Origin: Pedobacter kyungheensis
GTDB taxonomy: Bacteria; Bacteroidota; Bacteroidia; Sphingobacteriales; Sphingobacteriaceae
Assembly (NCBI RefSeq): GCF_000812965.1
Contig: NZ_JSYN01000030.1
Coordinates: 1-54,308 of the forward strand
DNA: 54,308 nt
Direction: 5' to 3'
In this document: one piece after another, positions 18,868 to 27,941 of the stretch
Layout: each line of letters opens with the position of its first letter
How positions within the stretch are numbered: position 1 is the stretch's first letter
Position numbers and translations under genes: made by a program
The notes under the pieces: model-generated
Database searches by the model: none
The model's input: only the letters and a program-made list of their open reading frames with translations
Told to the model about the DNA's origin: nothing

Positions 18868-18875
18868 TATTTTTG
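18868..18875 (+). promoter_or_regulatory. -7 promoter element TATTTTTG directly before clpS
   Basis: A perfect TAnnTTTG match ending 4 bases before the clpS ATG at 18880; the transcript is predicted to be leaderless or nearly so. Confidence 0.6.
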
Positions 18876-18879
18876 CGCC

Positions 18880-19161
18880 ATGTCTACAGAAACCAAAGAA
18901 GAGACCTTTACGCTCGAAGAAATTTTAACTTCACTTAAAACTGTACATCGCCTTATTTTGTGGAATGACGATGTGAATACTTTCGATCATGTGATTTTTT
19001 GCATGATGAAATATTTAGACTACAGCGAATCGCAGGCCGAAAAAATTGCCTGGAAAGTGCACAATGAAGGTAAATGCCCTGTACTGGAAGGTTCTTTTAC
19101 CGAAATGGAAGTTTACCGTAAAATTTTGCAGCAGGAAGGTTTAACCGTTTCTGTTGATTAG
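18880..19161 (+). CDS. clpS: ATP-dependent Clp protease adaptor ClpS
   Basis: 93 residues. The conserved core HRLILWNDDVNTFDHVIFCMM is the ClpS signature for binding N-degrons and the ClpA/ClpC N-domain, and EKIAWKVHNEGKCPVLEGSF completes the fold. The adaptor brings N-end-rule substrates to the Clp protease in the cytosol. A longer frame from 18832 is possible, but the promoter element at 18868-18875 argues for 18880. Confidence 0.94.
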   Translation: MSTETKEETFTLEEILTSLKTVHRLILWNDDVNTFDHVIFCMMKYLDYSESQAEKIAWKVHNEGKCPVLEGSFTEMEVYRKILQQEGLTVSVD

Positions 19162-19171
19162 CATCAAGTTT

Positions 19172-19522
19172 ATGAATCAAACTTGGAGAACTATAGGTGT
19201 TATCTCAATTTTTGCACTGATTTGTATTAAGATATTCAACTATACAGATCGTCCAGAAACGATGGCCAATAAAATTAAAAGGGATTATGAGAAAGAATGG
19301 CATTATCCTGACCCTCCGAGAAATGTTTTAGAAAAATCGCTGGAAGAACAAACCGGATTAACGGGGTACTCAAGGCTTGTAGTAAAAAAACATAAATCCG
19401 ATCCTTACGATATGATCATTGCCTGTTCCAACGATGCAACAAACTATCAATACTTTCACAAAACCCAGGGCAGTCTATATCCAATTAATGACCCCGGTAT
19501 TTCTAGTCCAAAAGGATTCTAA
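19172..19522 (+). CDS. Small membrane-anchored protein of unknown function
   Basis: 116 residues from the ATG at 19172, ten bases after the clpS stop. One hydrophobic segment at about 6-22 (IGVISIFALICIKIF) acts as a signal anchor. The rest is charged, with YEKEWHYPDPPRN and a probable beta region YSRLVVKKHKSDPYDMIIACSND. I do not recognise the family. Probably transcribed with clpS; a functional link is not evident. Confidence 0.6.
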   Translation: MNQTWRTIGVISIFALICIKIFNYTDRPETMANKIKRDYEKEWHYPDPPRNVLEKSLEEQTGLTGYSRLVVKKHKSDPYDMIIACSNDATNYQYFHKTQGSLYPINDPGISSPKGF

Positions 19523-19526
19523 AAAC

Positions 19527-20129
19527 TTATAATTCCCCGATTAAAGATAAAAGTTCAGCCTGCGTAGTTTGCGTTTTATCTTTTGCGTACCAGCTGTGCA
19601 ATTTTTCGGCAGTAGCCATCGGATCGGTATTTTCCTGTTTCCAGCCTTTTAATAGCGCTTGTAAAACCTGAGGTCGCGGTGCCCAGCTTTTTATTACTTT
19701 TTCTCCTTTTTCGTCTAACACCAATAAAACAGGGATCGCCCTACCACCATTCGTTAAATGTGCATCAATAAGCGGTAAGTTTTTATCGCGCAGTACAAAT
19801 TTAAGCTCAAATTTATCGGGAGCAGCTTCGGCTATTTTGTTAAAAACCGGAATAATCTGTGCAGCATCGCCACACCAGCCTTCGGTAATTACCCATAATT
19901 TATAGCTTCCTTTTAAATTGGTAATAGCAGTTGTTAGTGCTTCATTTAAAGCTACCGTTTTATCTACCCGGTTCATCCGCTGCACATTCATTTTAGTGTA
20001 ATGTAGCATTGCTTCAGAATTATCCGGGCCGGTAGTTTGTCCTTCAGCCAAAAGCTTGTCAACCAATTGACGGTAAGTGGTATAATCCATTCCTTGTTCG
20101 TCAAAAATTTCGCGATAATTAACCATCAT
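19527..20129 (-). CDS. Thioredoxin-fold protein with a single active-site Cys
   Basis: About 200 residues from the ATG pair at 20129/20126. The frame runs on to 20189, but those residues are hydrophobic filler. The thioredoxin-like core has LWVITEGWCGDAAQIIPVFNKIAE: Trp-Cys-Gly-Asp-Ala replaces WCxxC, so the second Cys is missing, as in the Thioredoxin_9-like family of Bacteroidota. The cis-Pro is present (AIPVLLVLDEKG). It may act by mixed disulphides or bind a substrate without disulphide exchange. Cytosolic, transcribed alone. Confidence 0.8.
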   Translation of the reverse strand: MMVNYREIFDEQGMDYTTYRQLVDKLLAEGQTTGPDNSEAMLHYTKMNVQRMNRVDKTVALNEALTTAITNLKGSYKLWVITEGWCGDAAQIIPVFNKIAEAAPDKFELKFVLRDKNLPLIDAHLTNGGRAIPVLLVLDEKGEKVIKSWAPRPQVLQALLKGWKQENTDPMATAEKLHSWYAKDKTQTTQAELLSLIGEL

Positions 20130-20471
20130 GTTTATAATTATGAGGCAAAGGAAAGGAGAAAATAGTTGAGAATAATCATGATTTTGCAAGAAAGCGCAAG
20201 CGGGTGATTACACCGATTTTGGGATGACACAGATTTTAGCTTTTCTCTTTCACACTGTCATTCTGAACGCAGTGAAACATCTCTTAATTGCGATCAATAG
20301 AACAACGAGAACAATCACCCTGGTTTATTGTAGTACCTGAAGTTAAATAAACCCGGTTGAAGTGTTAAGCCCGGAGCGCAGCGAGGACTTTAAACGAAAA
20401 ACGGGGCTACCGGAACCGAAATGCACCAGAGCCTGCTTTTCAAAAAATAAGCTCGACAAAATTGTTGCTGA
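20130..20471. other. Gene-free stretch between thioredoxin-like gene and rsmA
   Basis: No credible gene. It contains a partial REP-like half-element (CTGTCATTCTGAACGCAGTGAAAC near 20256) and a GC-richer stretch with AAGCCCGGAGCGCAGCGAGGAC (near 20369) that resembles worn intergenic repeat at the left window edge. No complete hairpin with a T-run was found. Confidence 0.5.
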
Positions 20472-21257
20472 TTAAACCGCCATCAACTGACTTACGTGTT
20501 GCGTTAGAGCCACGAAATCGGCAACGGTTAACTGCTCGGCACGCTTTTCAAAGTAAATATGATCGTCCATTTTATCTTTAGGCATTACTGCAGAAACCGC
20601 ATTGCGCAAAGTTTTACGCCGCTGATTGAAGCCCGCTTTAACCACCCGCCAGAATAATTTCTCATCACAATCTAAAGTTTCGACCGCGTTACGGCTTAAG
20701 CGGATTACCGCAGAATGCACCTTTGGCGGCGGATTAAATGTACCTGGCTTAACGGTAAACAGGTATTCTATTTTATAATACGCCTGCAGAAAAACACTCA
20801 AAATACCATACTCTTTGCTGCCCGCCGGAGCCGCACAGCGCTGAGCCACCTCTTTTTGGAACATGCCCACCATTTCGACAACTTTATGGCGGTTATCTAA
20901 AATTTTGAATAAAATCTGCGAAGAAATATTGTAGGGAAAGTTACCAATAATGGCAAACTGATTTGGAAAGATAGCATCAAAATCGAGTTTTAAAAAATCG
21001 CCATTAATTAAACGATCGCCCAATTGGGGATACTTTTCATTCAGAAAGTGAAATGATTCGGTATCTATATCGATCAGGTAAGTTTGTAAATCCTGGCGCT
21101 GCAACAAAAAATCAGACAGGATTCCCATCCCGGGGCCCACCTCTAAAACCTGGTTGTATTTATCGGTACTCACCAGCGCTTCTACAATGCGGTTGGCAAT
21201 ACCTTTATCGGTTAAAAAATGTTGACCTAAATGTTTTTTTGCTTTTACTAAACTCAT
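20472..21257 (-). CDS. rsmA: 16S rRNA (adenine-N6,N6)-dimethyltransferase RsmA/KsgA
   Basis: 261 residues, standard length. The SAM-binding loop EVGPGMG lies at 39-45 and the catalytic NFPYNIS at 106-112, after the conserved N-terminal KKHLGQHFL. It dimethylates two adjacent adenines near the 3' end of 16S rRNA in late 30S assembly. Divergent from pdxA, a neighbour also found near ksgA in other bacteria. Confidence 0.96.
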   Translation of the reverse strand: MSLVKAKKHLGQHFLTDKGIANRIVEALVSTDKYNQVLEVGPGMGILSDFLLQRQDLQTYLIDIDTESFHFLNEKYPQLGDRLINGDFLKLDFDAIFPNQFAIIGNFPYNISSQILFKILDNRHKVVEMVGMFQKEVAQRCAAPAGSKEYGILSVFLQAYYKIEYLFTVKPGTFNPPPKVHSAVIRLSRNAVETLDCDEKLFWRVVKAGFNQRRKTLRNAVSAVMPKDKMDDHIYFEKRAEQLTVADFVALTQHVSQLMAV

Positions 21258-21449
21258 CTTTACGCTTTATTTTGCCATGGAGGCACGAAACCCACAGAAA
21301 CTTTGTAAAGAAAGGAAAAACCATAATCCCCTCTCCGTGCAAACCGTGTTTCAGTGGCTACTCTATTTTGTACAAAATAACTAATTTTTATCGGGTAAGC
21401 ACCTCTTTAATCGAAAATCAGTAATTTGCGCTAAAATTTTCCAGTAATT

Positions 21450-22529
21450 ATGAGCAATAAACTTAAAATTGGTATTAGTATAGGCGATGTAAACGGCATA
21501 GGTTTAGAGGTAATTATTAAAACATTATCCAATCCTGCAATTTTAAATTATTGTACTCCAATTGTTTATGGCCACACCAAGGTTTCGTCTTTTCACAGAA
21601 AGGCAAACAGCCTGGGCGATTTCAGCTTTAACGTGATTAACCAGGCCAACCAGGCACAAGCAAAAAGGGCAAACATGATCAATTGCTGGGAAGAAGACGT
21701 TAAAATAGAGCTGGGCCAGGTTACCGCCACAGGAGGTAAGTACGCACTTTTATCTTTAGAGCGGGCCACATCCGATCTGGTAAATGGCGAGATTGATGCC
21801 CTGGTTACTGCTCCAATTAATAAACACAATATCCAATCGGAAACTTTTGCTTTTCCGGGCCATACTGAATATCTGCAGGAAAAAAGCGGCAGTAAAGATG
21901 TACTGATGTTTTTGATTAGCGAAGGCTTGCGCGTAGGTGTAGTTACCGGTCACATTCCGGTAAAAGACGTGCCAGCGGCAATTACCAAAGAAAAAATTAC
22001 CAGCAAATTAAAGCTGATTAATGATAGTTTAAAGAAAGATTTCTGGATCGAAAAACCTAAAATCGCCGTTTTGGGCCTTAACCCGCATGCCAGCGATAAT
22101 GGCTTATTGGGTACCGAAGAAGCCGAAATTATAAGTCCGGCCATTCAGGAAGCTTATGACAAAGGCATGATGGTTTTTGGGCCATACCCAGCCGATGGTT
22201 TTTTTGGCAATGGCAGCTACAAACAATTTGATGCTGTACTGGCTATGTACCACGACCAGGGATTGATTCCTTTTAAAACACTTGCTTTCCATAACGGCGT
22301 AAACTATACTGCAGGCTTAAACTTTGTGCGTACCTCTCCGGATCATGGAACAGGTTACGACATTGCAGGTAAAGACCTGGCCGATCCAACTTCGTTTACC
22401 GAAGCTTTGTTTTCTGCTATCCATATTGTAAAAAAACGCAGGGAGCAGGAAGAAATGCTGGGCAACCAGCTACGTACCGGCGGTAAAGTGGTAGAAACAC
22501 AGTTCGATATTAAGGATGATGCTTCTTAA
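21450..22529 (+). CDS. pdxA: 4-hydroxythreonine-4-phosphate dehydrogenase
   Basis: 359 residues. Conserved segments include GISIGDVNGIGLEVI, TAPINKHNI, FPGHTEYL with a metal-binding His, GLNPHASDNG and MYHDQGLIPFK, all typical of PdxA. It oxidises 4-phosphohydroxy-L-threonine in pyridoxal-phosphate synthesis, cytosolic and metal-dependent. Divergent from rsmA over a 192-bp gap. Followed by a gap with 14-base tandem repeats. Confidence 0.95.
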   Translation: MSNKLKIGISIGDVNGIGLEVIIKTLSNPAILNYCTPIVYGHTKVSSFHRKANSLGDFSFNVINQANQAQAKRANMINCWEEDVKIELGQVTATGGKYALLSLERATSDLVNGEIDALVTAPINKHNIQSETFAFPGHTEYLQEKSGSKDVLMFLISEGLRVGVVTGHIPVKDVPAAITKEKITSKLKLINDSLKKDFWIEKPKIAVLGLNPHASDNGLLGTEEAEIISPAIQEAYDKGMMVFGPYPADGFFGNGSYKQFDAVLAMYHDQGLIPFKTLAFHNGVNYTAGLNFVRTSPDHGTGYDIAGKDLADPTSFTEALFSAIHIVKKRREQEEMLGNQLRTGGKVVETQFDIKDDAS

Positions 22530-22532
22530 GGG

Positions 22533-22588
22533 AAAGCTGAAAGACTAAAGCTGAAAGACCAAAGCGGAAAGACCAAAGCGGAAAGACT
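22533..22588. repeat. 14-base tandem repeat, four units
   Basis: Four head-to-tail units of AAAG(C)(T/G)GAAAGAC(T/C) follow the pdxA stop codon. A second block of two units lies at 22655-22690. The purine-rich strand is the coding-sense strand. They look like slippage-expanded repeats; no coding frame uses them. Confidence 0.75.
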
Positions 22589-22654
22589 AGAGCTTGGATG
22601 CACTTAGGTGTCTGAGGTGGTAAAAAAGACCGAAGTCAGGAAGTCCAAAGATTA

Positions 22655-22690
22655 AAAGCTGAAAGACTAAAGCTGAAAGACCAAAGCTTA
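22655..22690. repeat. Second block of the 14-base tandem repeat
   Basis: Two and a half units of AAAGCTGAAAGAC(T/C), the same unit as at 22533-22588, separated from it by about 66 unrelated bases. Confidence 0.7.
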
Positions 22691-22735
22691 GTTACACTTA
22701 TGTATGTGGAGCGCTAAAACGAAAAGTTTTAACAA

Positions 22736-23914
22736 ATGAAAGCCACTAAAGCTACCGGCATCCTGCCCATTATTGTGATTTCGCAATTTTTGTGCACTTC
22801 TTTGTGGTTTGCGGGTAATGCAGTATTGTCTGATATTGTTAAAAATTTCCCGTTAGCACAAAACCTCCTGGCCAACTTAACCAGTATGGTACAGTTTGGT
22901 TTCATTACCGGCACACTGGTGTTTGCTTTCTTCGCCATTTCCGATCTTTTCTCTCCATCGAAAGTTTTCTTTGTTTGTGGTATTGCTGCAGCACTATTTA
23001 ACCTGGCCATTTGCCTGCAGGTAGCCGATGTAAGGTTATTGCTTTTATTTCGGTTCTTAACGGGTTTTATGCTGGCTGGCATTTACCCTGTAGGGATGAA
23101 AATCGCATCCGATTATTTTAAAGATGGCTTGGGCAAATCGCTGGGCTTTCTGGTAGGTGCTCTGGTATTAGGCACAGCTTTTCCGCACCTGTTAAAAACA
23201 TTTACTGCCAGTTTCCCCTGGAAATATGTAATTTATGGTACCTCTGCATTATCGCTTACAGGTGCCTGTTGCATCTTTTTATTTGTACCTGATGGTCCGT
23301 TTAGGCAAGCCGGACAAAAATTTAATTTTCGCGCCTGCATGAGTGGGTTTAAAAATGTAGGTTTCCGCTCAGCAGCATTTGGCTACTTTGGCCACATGTG
23401 GGAACTATACACCTTTTGGGCCTTTTTACCGGCCATGCTTTTACATTACAATAGCGTGCACCCTACTGCACAGTTAAATATTCCCTTGTTTTCGTTTTTG
23501 GTAATCGGGTCAGGTGGCTTATCCTGTATGCTAGGTGGGTTGTTATCTCAAAAATTCGGTGCTAAACGCATTGCCATGATCGCCCTGGCTACATCAGGCT
23601 TATGCTGTTTACTCTCCCCGCTTTTTCTTTTTGCTGATTCAGTATATGCCTTGCTCATATTTTTGTTTATCTGGGGATTATCGGGCACAGCTGACTCACC
23701 GCTATTCTCTTCATTAGTGGCTAGAAATGCACCAGAAGCATTAAGAGGAACTTCGCTTACCCTGGTAAATTGCATTGGCTTTGCCATTACTATTGTGAGT
23801 ATCCAGGTAATTAATATGTTATCAAAAGAGATGAATTCGCATTATCTTTATATGGTTTTAGCCATCGGACCAATTTTGGGACTTTTGGCATTATTAAAAA
23901 AACAACACAGCTAA
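22736..23914 (+). CDS. MFS transporter
   Basis: 392 residues with about twelve hydrophobic segments across the protein. The first helix starts at about residue 8 (ILPIIVISQFLCTSLWFAGNAVL), and a conserved loop motif LLSQKFGAKRIAMI lies between helices 8 and 9. It is a major-facilitator inner-membrane carrier; the substrate cannot be told. Four bases separate it from the rhodanese gene, so the two are co-transcribed, which hints at transport of a sulphur compound or related anion, but only weakly. Confidence 0.82.
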   Translation: MKATKATGILPIIVISQFLCTSLWFAGNAVLSDIVKNFPLAQNLLANLTSMVQFGFITGTLVFAFFAISDLFSPSKVFFVCGIAAALFNLAICLQVADVRLLLLFRFLTGFMLAGIYPVGMKIASDYFKDGLGKSLGFLVGALVLGTAFPHLLKTFTASFPWKYVIYGTSALSLTGACCIFLFVPDGPFRQAGQKFNFRACMSGFKNVGFRSAAFGYFGHMWELYTFWAFLPAMLLHYNSVHPTAQLNIPLFSFLVIGSGGLSCMLGGLLSQKFGAKRIAMIALATSGLCCLLSPLFLFADSVYALLIFLFIWGLSGTADSPLFSSLVARNAPEALRGTSLTLVNCIGFAITIVSIQVINMLSKEMNSHYLYMVLAIGPILGLLALLKKQHS

Positions 23915-23918
23915 AAAC

Positions 23919-24761
23919 ATGAGTAATAAACTATCACCAATCATAAAACCCGAAGATCTAATCACATTAACCCAAACTACTGAAATCGTACTTATCGATG
24001 CCAGTGCGGGCTCAAAGGCGCGCTATGACGAACAACACCTTGCGGGTGCGCTTTTTGCCGATGTAAACGCTGATTTGGCTAATATCGGCGATTTCGCTCA
24101 GGGTGGCCGCCATCCTTTACCTACTTTCGAACAATTTGCCGGGGTTCTGGCCAAATTTGGCATTGATCAGGATAGCCATGTGGTGGTTTACGACGATAAA
24201 AACGGTGGTAATGCTGCTGCAAGGCTCTGGTGGATGCTCAAAGCCATTGGCCATGAAAAAGTACAGGTAATTGATGGTGGATTTCAGGCGGCTGTTAATG
24301 CGGGTTTCCCTACCAATAATGCAGTTGAAACACCAAAACCTGCTAAACCCTATCTCATTTCTGGCTGGAATTTGCCGCTATCAGATATCGGCGAGGTAGA
24401 ACAGGTAGCCCAAAACAACGATTATATGGTAATTGATGTGCGCGATGCCAACCGTTATGCAGGTTTAACCGAACCGATTGATTTAATTGCTGGCCACATC
24501 CCTGGTGCAGCCAATATTCCCTTTACCGAAAACCTGGATGGAAAGGGCTTCTTTTTATCTCCGGAAGAGTTAAAAGACAAATACAATAAAGCGCTGGCTG
24601 GCATCGAAACCGCACATACCATTGTGCACTGCGGATCGGGCATTACTGCCTGCCACACGCTATTAGCAATGGATTATGCTGGTTTACCAATCCCGAAGCT
24701 TTATGTCGGTTCATGGAGCGAATGGAGCAGAAACAATAAGGAAATGGTGCTGGCTAGCTAG
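23919..24761 (+). CDS. Two-domain rhodanese-type sulfurtransferase
   Basis: 280 residues, two rhodanese domains (about 1-135 and 150-280). The catalytic Cys238 sits in HCGSGITAC, the loop form of 3-mercaptopyruvate/thiosulfate sulfurtransferases (SseA-like, CGSGVTA). The N-terminal domain is inactive, as usual. It passes sulphur from mercaptopyruvate or thiosulfate to cyanide or thiol acceptors in the cytosol. Co-transcribed with the upstream MFS gene. Confidence 0.92.
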   Translation: MSNKLSPIIKPEDLITLTQTTEIVLIDASAGSKARYDEQHLAGALFADVNADLANIGDFAQGGRHPLPTFEQFAGVLAKFGIDQDSHVVVYDDKNGGNAAARLWWMLKAIGHEKVQVIDGGFQAAVNAGFPTNNAVETPKPAKPYLISGWNLPLSDIGEVEQVAQNNDYMVIDVRDANRYAGLTEPIDLIAGHIPGAANIPFTENLDGKGFFLSPEELKDKYNKALAGIETAHTIVHCGSGITACHTLLAMDYAGLPIPKLYVGSWSEWSRNNKEMVLAS

Positions 24762-24773
24762 TTTTTTGTTGGT

Positions 24774-24820
24774 CGGGATTTATAATCCCGATCTCCTGAA
24801 TGGTGGATTTATAATCCACC
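24774..24820. repeat. Two small palindromes sharing a TAT loop
   Basis: CGGGATT-TAT-AATCCCG (24774-24790) and GGTGGATT-TAT-AATCCACC (24802-24820) are perfect stems with the same loop, followed by a half copy near 24847 (GGGATTATAAAT). They resemble REP-type palindromes with a GGATTTATAATCC core found between genes in Bacteroidota (recall from general knowledge, not checked). They sit after the rhodanese stop and could end transcription. Confidence 0.7.
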
Positions 24821-24975
24821 CAGAGATAAAAATGGATAACTTAAAGCAGGGATTATAAATTATTACAGATAAGAAAACAGTGAAGCCGGGGAGTATTTCC
24901 ATTAACATTCTGAAAACCTGTCCGATTAATCGCAACAATTTTCAAAAAACATTTTTAATCTAATTATTTTATCCC

Positions 24976-24983
24976 TACATTTG
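24976..24983 (+). promoter_or_regulatory. -7 promoter element for the lipid-synthesis cluster
   Basis: TACATTTG matches TAnnTTTG and lies 22 bp upstream of the TTG start at 25006. It would drive DUF177-rpmF and probably plsX-fabH. Confidence 0.55.
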
Positions 24984-25005
24984 CAGGCTAAAATTTTACA
25001 GTACT

Positions 25006-25536
25006 TTGAAGCCACTAAAACAATTTTCATTACCGTTTACCGGGTTAAAATTGGGAACTCATCAATTTGATTATGAGCTTGGTGACAGCTTTTTTAACGC
25101 TTTTGAGTATTCGTTAATTAAAAGCGGAGATTTAAAGGTTGACCTGGAACTTGAGAAACAAGAGACCATGTTGATCCTGAAATTTAAAGTTATTGGTACA
25201 GTAAAATTAGATTGCGATAAATGTTTATCAGAATTTGCTTATCCGGTAAACCTCTATGAAAGGCAGATTGTAAAATTTGCTGAGGATGAACTGGAGAGCG
25301 ATGATGAAGAAATTATTACGCTAAGCCGTAAAGACTCTGAAGTTGATCTATCGGGGCCTTTGTACGAAATGATAAACGTAGCGGTACCTTATATCAAAAA
25401 CTGCGGGCAGGCAAACCAGGATTGCGACCAGAATATGGTTGAGCGCCTGGAGCAACTATCGGTTGCGAAGCAAGCAGAAGAAAGTGAACAAACAAGCGAC
25501 CCACGTTGGGAAGCCCTTAATAAGTTAAAAAAATAA
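25006..25536 (+). CDS. DUF177/YceD-family protein (TTG start)
   Basis: 176 residues. The start codon is TTG at 25006: the N-terminus KPLKQFSLPFTGLKLG matches the family's usual opening and no ATG lies at the right place. DUF177 proteins precede rpmF in most bacteria and are tied to 23S rRNA or ribosome processing. Cys pairs (KLDCDKCLSEF and NCGQANQDC) could bind a metal. It ends 15 bp before rpmF. Cytosolic. Confidence 0.88.
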   Translation: MKPLKQFSLPFTGLKLGTHQFDYELGDSFFNAFEYSLIKSGDLKVDLELEKQETMLILKFKVIGTVKLDCDKCLSEFAYPVNLYERQIVKFAEDELESDDEEIITLSRKDSEVDLSGPLYEMINVAVPYIKNCGQANQDCDQNMVERLEQLSVAKQAEESEQTSDPRWEALNKLKK

Positions 25537-25551
25537 TTAGATTATACACCA

Positions 25552-25743
25552 ATGGCACATCCAAAACGGAAAATCTCGAAACAGAGAAAAAATAAAAGAA
25601 GAACACACTATAAAGCTGTTGCGCCTTCTTTAGCAACTTGCTCGGCAACAGGTGCTATCCACGTACCTCACCGTGCTTACAACGTTGATGGTAACTTATA
25701 CTACAACGGTAAACTGGTTATCGAAAATACTCAGATTGGGTAA
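25552..25743 (+). CDS. rpmF: 50S ribosomal protein L32
   Basis: 63 residues, basic N-terminus MAHPKRKISKQRKNKRRTHY, exactly as in Bacteroidota L32. Only one Cys is present (LATCSATG), so it is the zinc-free form. Structural protein of the large ribosomal subunit. Conserved order DUF177-rpmF-plsX-fabH couples ribosome and membrane lipid supply. Confidence 0.97.
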   Translation: MAHPKRKISKQRKNKRRTHYKAVAPSLATCSATGAIHVPHRAYNVDGNLYYNGKLVIENTQIG

Positions 25744-25844
25744 TTTTCTTAAAAAATTGTTTGTGTTTTCAGCGGCTTTAGTCATACCTTAGTCAACTGA
25801 AAAATTCAGGATTACACCTGACTTAACACAAACAGATTTTTTCT

Positions 25845-26783
25845 ATGAAAATAGGCCTCGACATAATGGGCGGAGACTATGCTCCCAAAGCAATTGTTTT
25901 GGGAGCAATAGCTGCTCATCAATCGCTTAACGCCGGAGAGCATCTTGTTCTTATTGGCGATACCGAACAGATTAAACCCATTCTAGCAGAAGAAGGCTTT
26001 AATCCAGATCATTTTGAATACGTTCATACTGATGAAGTAATTGGTATGGGCGAACATCCTACCAAAGCAATTGTTCAGAAACCAAACTCGAGCATCGCAG
26101 TTGGTTTTAACCTTCTAAAAGAAGGTAAAATCGATTCGTTTGCCAGTGCAGGTAATTCCGGAGCAATGTTGGTTGGCGCTGTATTTAGCGTTAAAACCAT
26201 TCCGGGCATTATTCGCCCTTGTTTATGTACAATCCTTCCTAAAATTAAAGGCGGCACTGGCCTGCTTTTAGATGTTGGCGCCAATGCCGACTGCAAACCC
26301 GATATTTTATTACAATTTGGCGTACTGGGTAGTTTATATGCAGAAAATCTTTTGCAGATAACCGATCCTAAAGTAGCGTTGATGAACATTGGTGAAGAAG
26401 ATGAAAAAGGAAACATGCTAAGCATGGCTACTTTTCCGTTGATGAAAGAAACCAACCTGTTTAACTTTGTAGGCAATGTTGAAGGCAGGGATTTATTTAA
26501 TGACAAAGCTGATGTAATTGTTTGTGATGGATTTACCGGAAATGTAATGCTTAAACTGGCTGAATCATTTTACGTATTAACCATCAAAAAAGGATTAAAA
26601 GATGAGTTTTTCGATCGTTTCAATTACGAGCAATATGGTGGAAGCCCGGTATTAGGTGTTAACGCTCCCGTAGTTATCGGACATGGTATTTCCAGTCCTT
26701 TAGCGGTTAAAAATATGGTACTCCAATCCAGGGAAATGATTACTACCGGATTGGTAGAAAAAATTAGAATGGCATTTAAATAA
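25845..26783 (+). CDS. plsX: Phosphate acyltransferase PlsX
   Basis: 312 residues. N-terminal GLDIMGGDYAPKAIVLGA, central SIAVGFNLLKEGKIDSFASAGNSGAML and VIVCDGFTGNVMLKL are PlsX hallmarks. It turns acyl-ACP and phosphate into acyl-phosphate for phosphatidic-acid synthesis at the membrane. A 101-bp gap separates it from rpmF; fabH follows 18 bp later. Confidence 0.97.
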   Translation: MKIGLDIMGGDYAPKAIVLGAIAAHQSLNAGEHLVLIGDTEQIKPILAEEGFNPDHFEYVHTDEVIGMGEHPTKAIVQKPNSSIAVGFNLLKEGKIDSFASAGNSGAMLVGAVFSVKTIPGIIRPCLCTILPKIKGGTGLLLDVGANADCKPDILLQFGVLGSLYAENLLQITDPKVALMNIGEEDEKGNMLSMATFPLMKETNLFNFVGNVEGRDLFNDKADVIVCDGFTGNVMLKLAESFYVLTIKKGLKDEFFDRFNYEQYGGSPVLGVNAPVVIGHGISSPLAVKNMVLQSREMITTGLVEKIRMAFK

Positions 26784-26801
26784 TTTATTAAAATTCTTAA
26801 A

Positions 26802-27800
26802 ATGAGTAAAATTCACGCTGCTATTACAGCAGTAAATGGTTACGTTCCCGACTATGTGCTTACAAACGCAGAGTTAGAAACCATTGTTGACACTTCGGAT
26901 GAATGGATTACCAGCAGAACGGGAATTAAAGAACGTAGAATTTTAAAAGGAGAAGGTTTAGGTACTTCAGATATGGCTGTTCATGCTGTAAATGGTTTAC
27001 TTAAAAAGAGAGGAATTGATGCAAAGGAAATTGAACTGATTATCTTTTGCACCACTACTCCAGATTTTACTTTCCCTGCAACTGCAAACGTTTTAGCTGA
27101 TAAAGTTGGTGCAACCAATGCATGGGGTTACGATTTACAGGCCGCTTGTTCTGGCTTTATTTTCGGCCTTTCTACAGGTGCATCTTTTATCGAATCGGGC
27201 AGACATAAAAAAGTATTGGTAGTTGGTGGCGATAAAATGTCGTCAATTATTAACTACGAAGACCGTACTACCTGTATTATTTTTGGCGATGGTTGCGGCT
27301 GTGCCCTATTAGAGCCAAATGAAGAAGGTTTAGGTATTCAGGATTCTATTTTAAGAACCGATGGTGCCGGAAGAGATTTCTTAGGCATGAAAGCTGGTGG
27401 TTCTGTTAAACCGGCAACGCACGAAACCATTGATGCCAGAGAGCACTTTGCGCACCAGGAAGGCCCAACAGTATTTAAATTTGCCGTAACCAATATGGCT
27501 GATGTTGCAGCCGAAATTATGGAACGCAATAACTTAACTGCTGATGATGTAGCCTGGCTGGTACCTCACCAGGCCAATAAACGTATTATTGATGCAACGG
27601 CAAACCGCATGGGTGTTACTACCGATAAGGTAATGATTAACATTGAGCGTTATGGTAATACAACCAATGGTACTATTCCATTGTGTTTATGGGAATGGGA
27701 AAGCAAGCTTAAAAAAGGTGATAACATTGTGTTAGCAGCATTTGGTGGTGGCTTTACCTGGGGCTCTGTATACCTGAAATGGGCATACGATACCGTATAG
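26802..27800 (+). CDS. fabH: 3-oxoacyl-ACP synthase III
   Basis: 332 residues, typical length. Active-site Cys116 (LQAACSGF), His in VPHQANKRI and Asn in YGNTTNGT are all present, as is the N-terminal TSDEWITSRTGIKERR. It starts fatty-acid chains by condensing acetyl-CoA or a branched acyl-CoA with malonyl-ACP. Its place beside plsX and the acetyl-CoA carboxylase genes marks it as the main copy; the paralogue is at 17705. Confidence 0.96.
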   Translation: MSKIHAAITAVNGYVPDYVLTNAELETIVDTSDEWITSRTGIKERRILKGEGLGTSDMAVHAVNGLLKKRGIDAKEIELIIFCTTTPDFTFPATANVLADKVGATNAWGYDLQAACSGFIFGLSTGASFIESGRHKKVLVVGGDKMSSIINYEDRTTCIIFGDGCGCALLEPNEEGLGIQDSILRTDGAGRDFLGMKAGGSVKPATHETIDAREHFAHQEGPTVFKFAVTNMADVAAEIMERNNLTADDVAWLVPHQANKRIIDATANRMGVTTDKVMINIERYGNTTNGTIPLCLWEWESKLKKGDNIVLAAFGGGFTWGSVYLKWAYDTV

Positions 27801-27941
27801 TTTAGAGTTGGCAGTTTGAAGTGGAATTGGCCATTAGCCATCAACCAAAAGACTATCAACCACAATTAAAATTTAAAACAAAAAAAGTATAACTTAGTTA
27901 ATTCATTTATACACTTTTTTTCACATAACAAGGATTAAAAA

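Noticed and set aside
22533..22690. CRISPR array
   Set aside because: Units are 14 bases, head to tail without spacers, and no cas genes are near.
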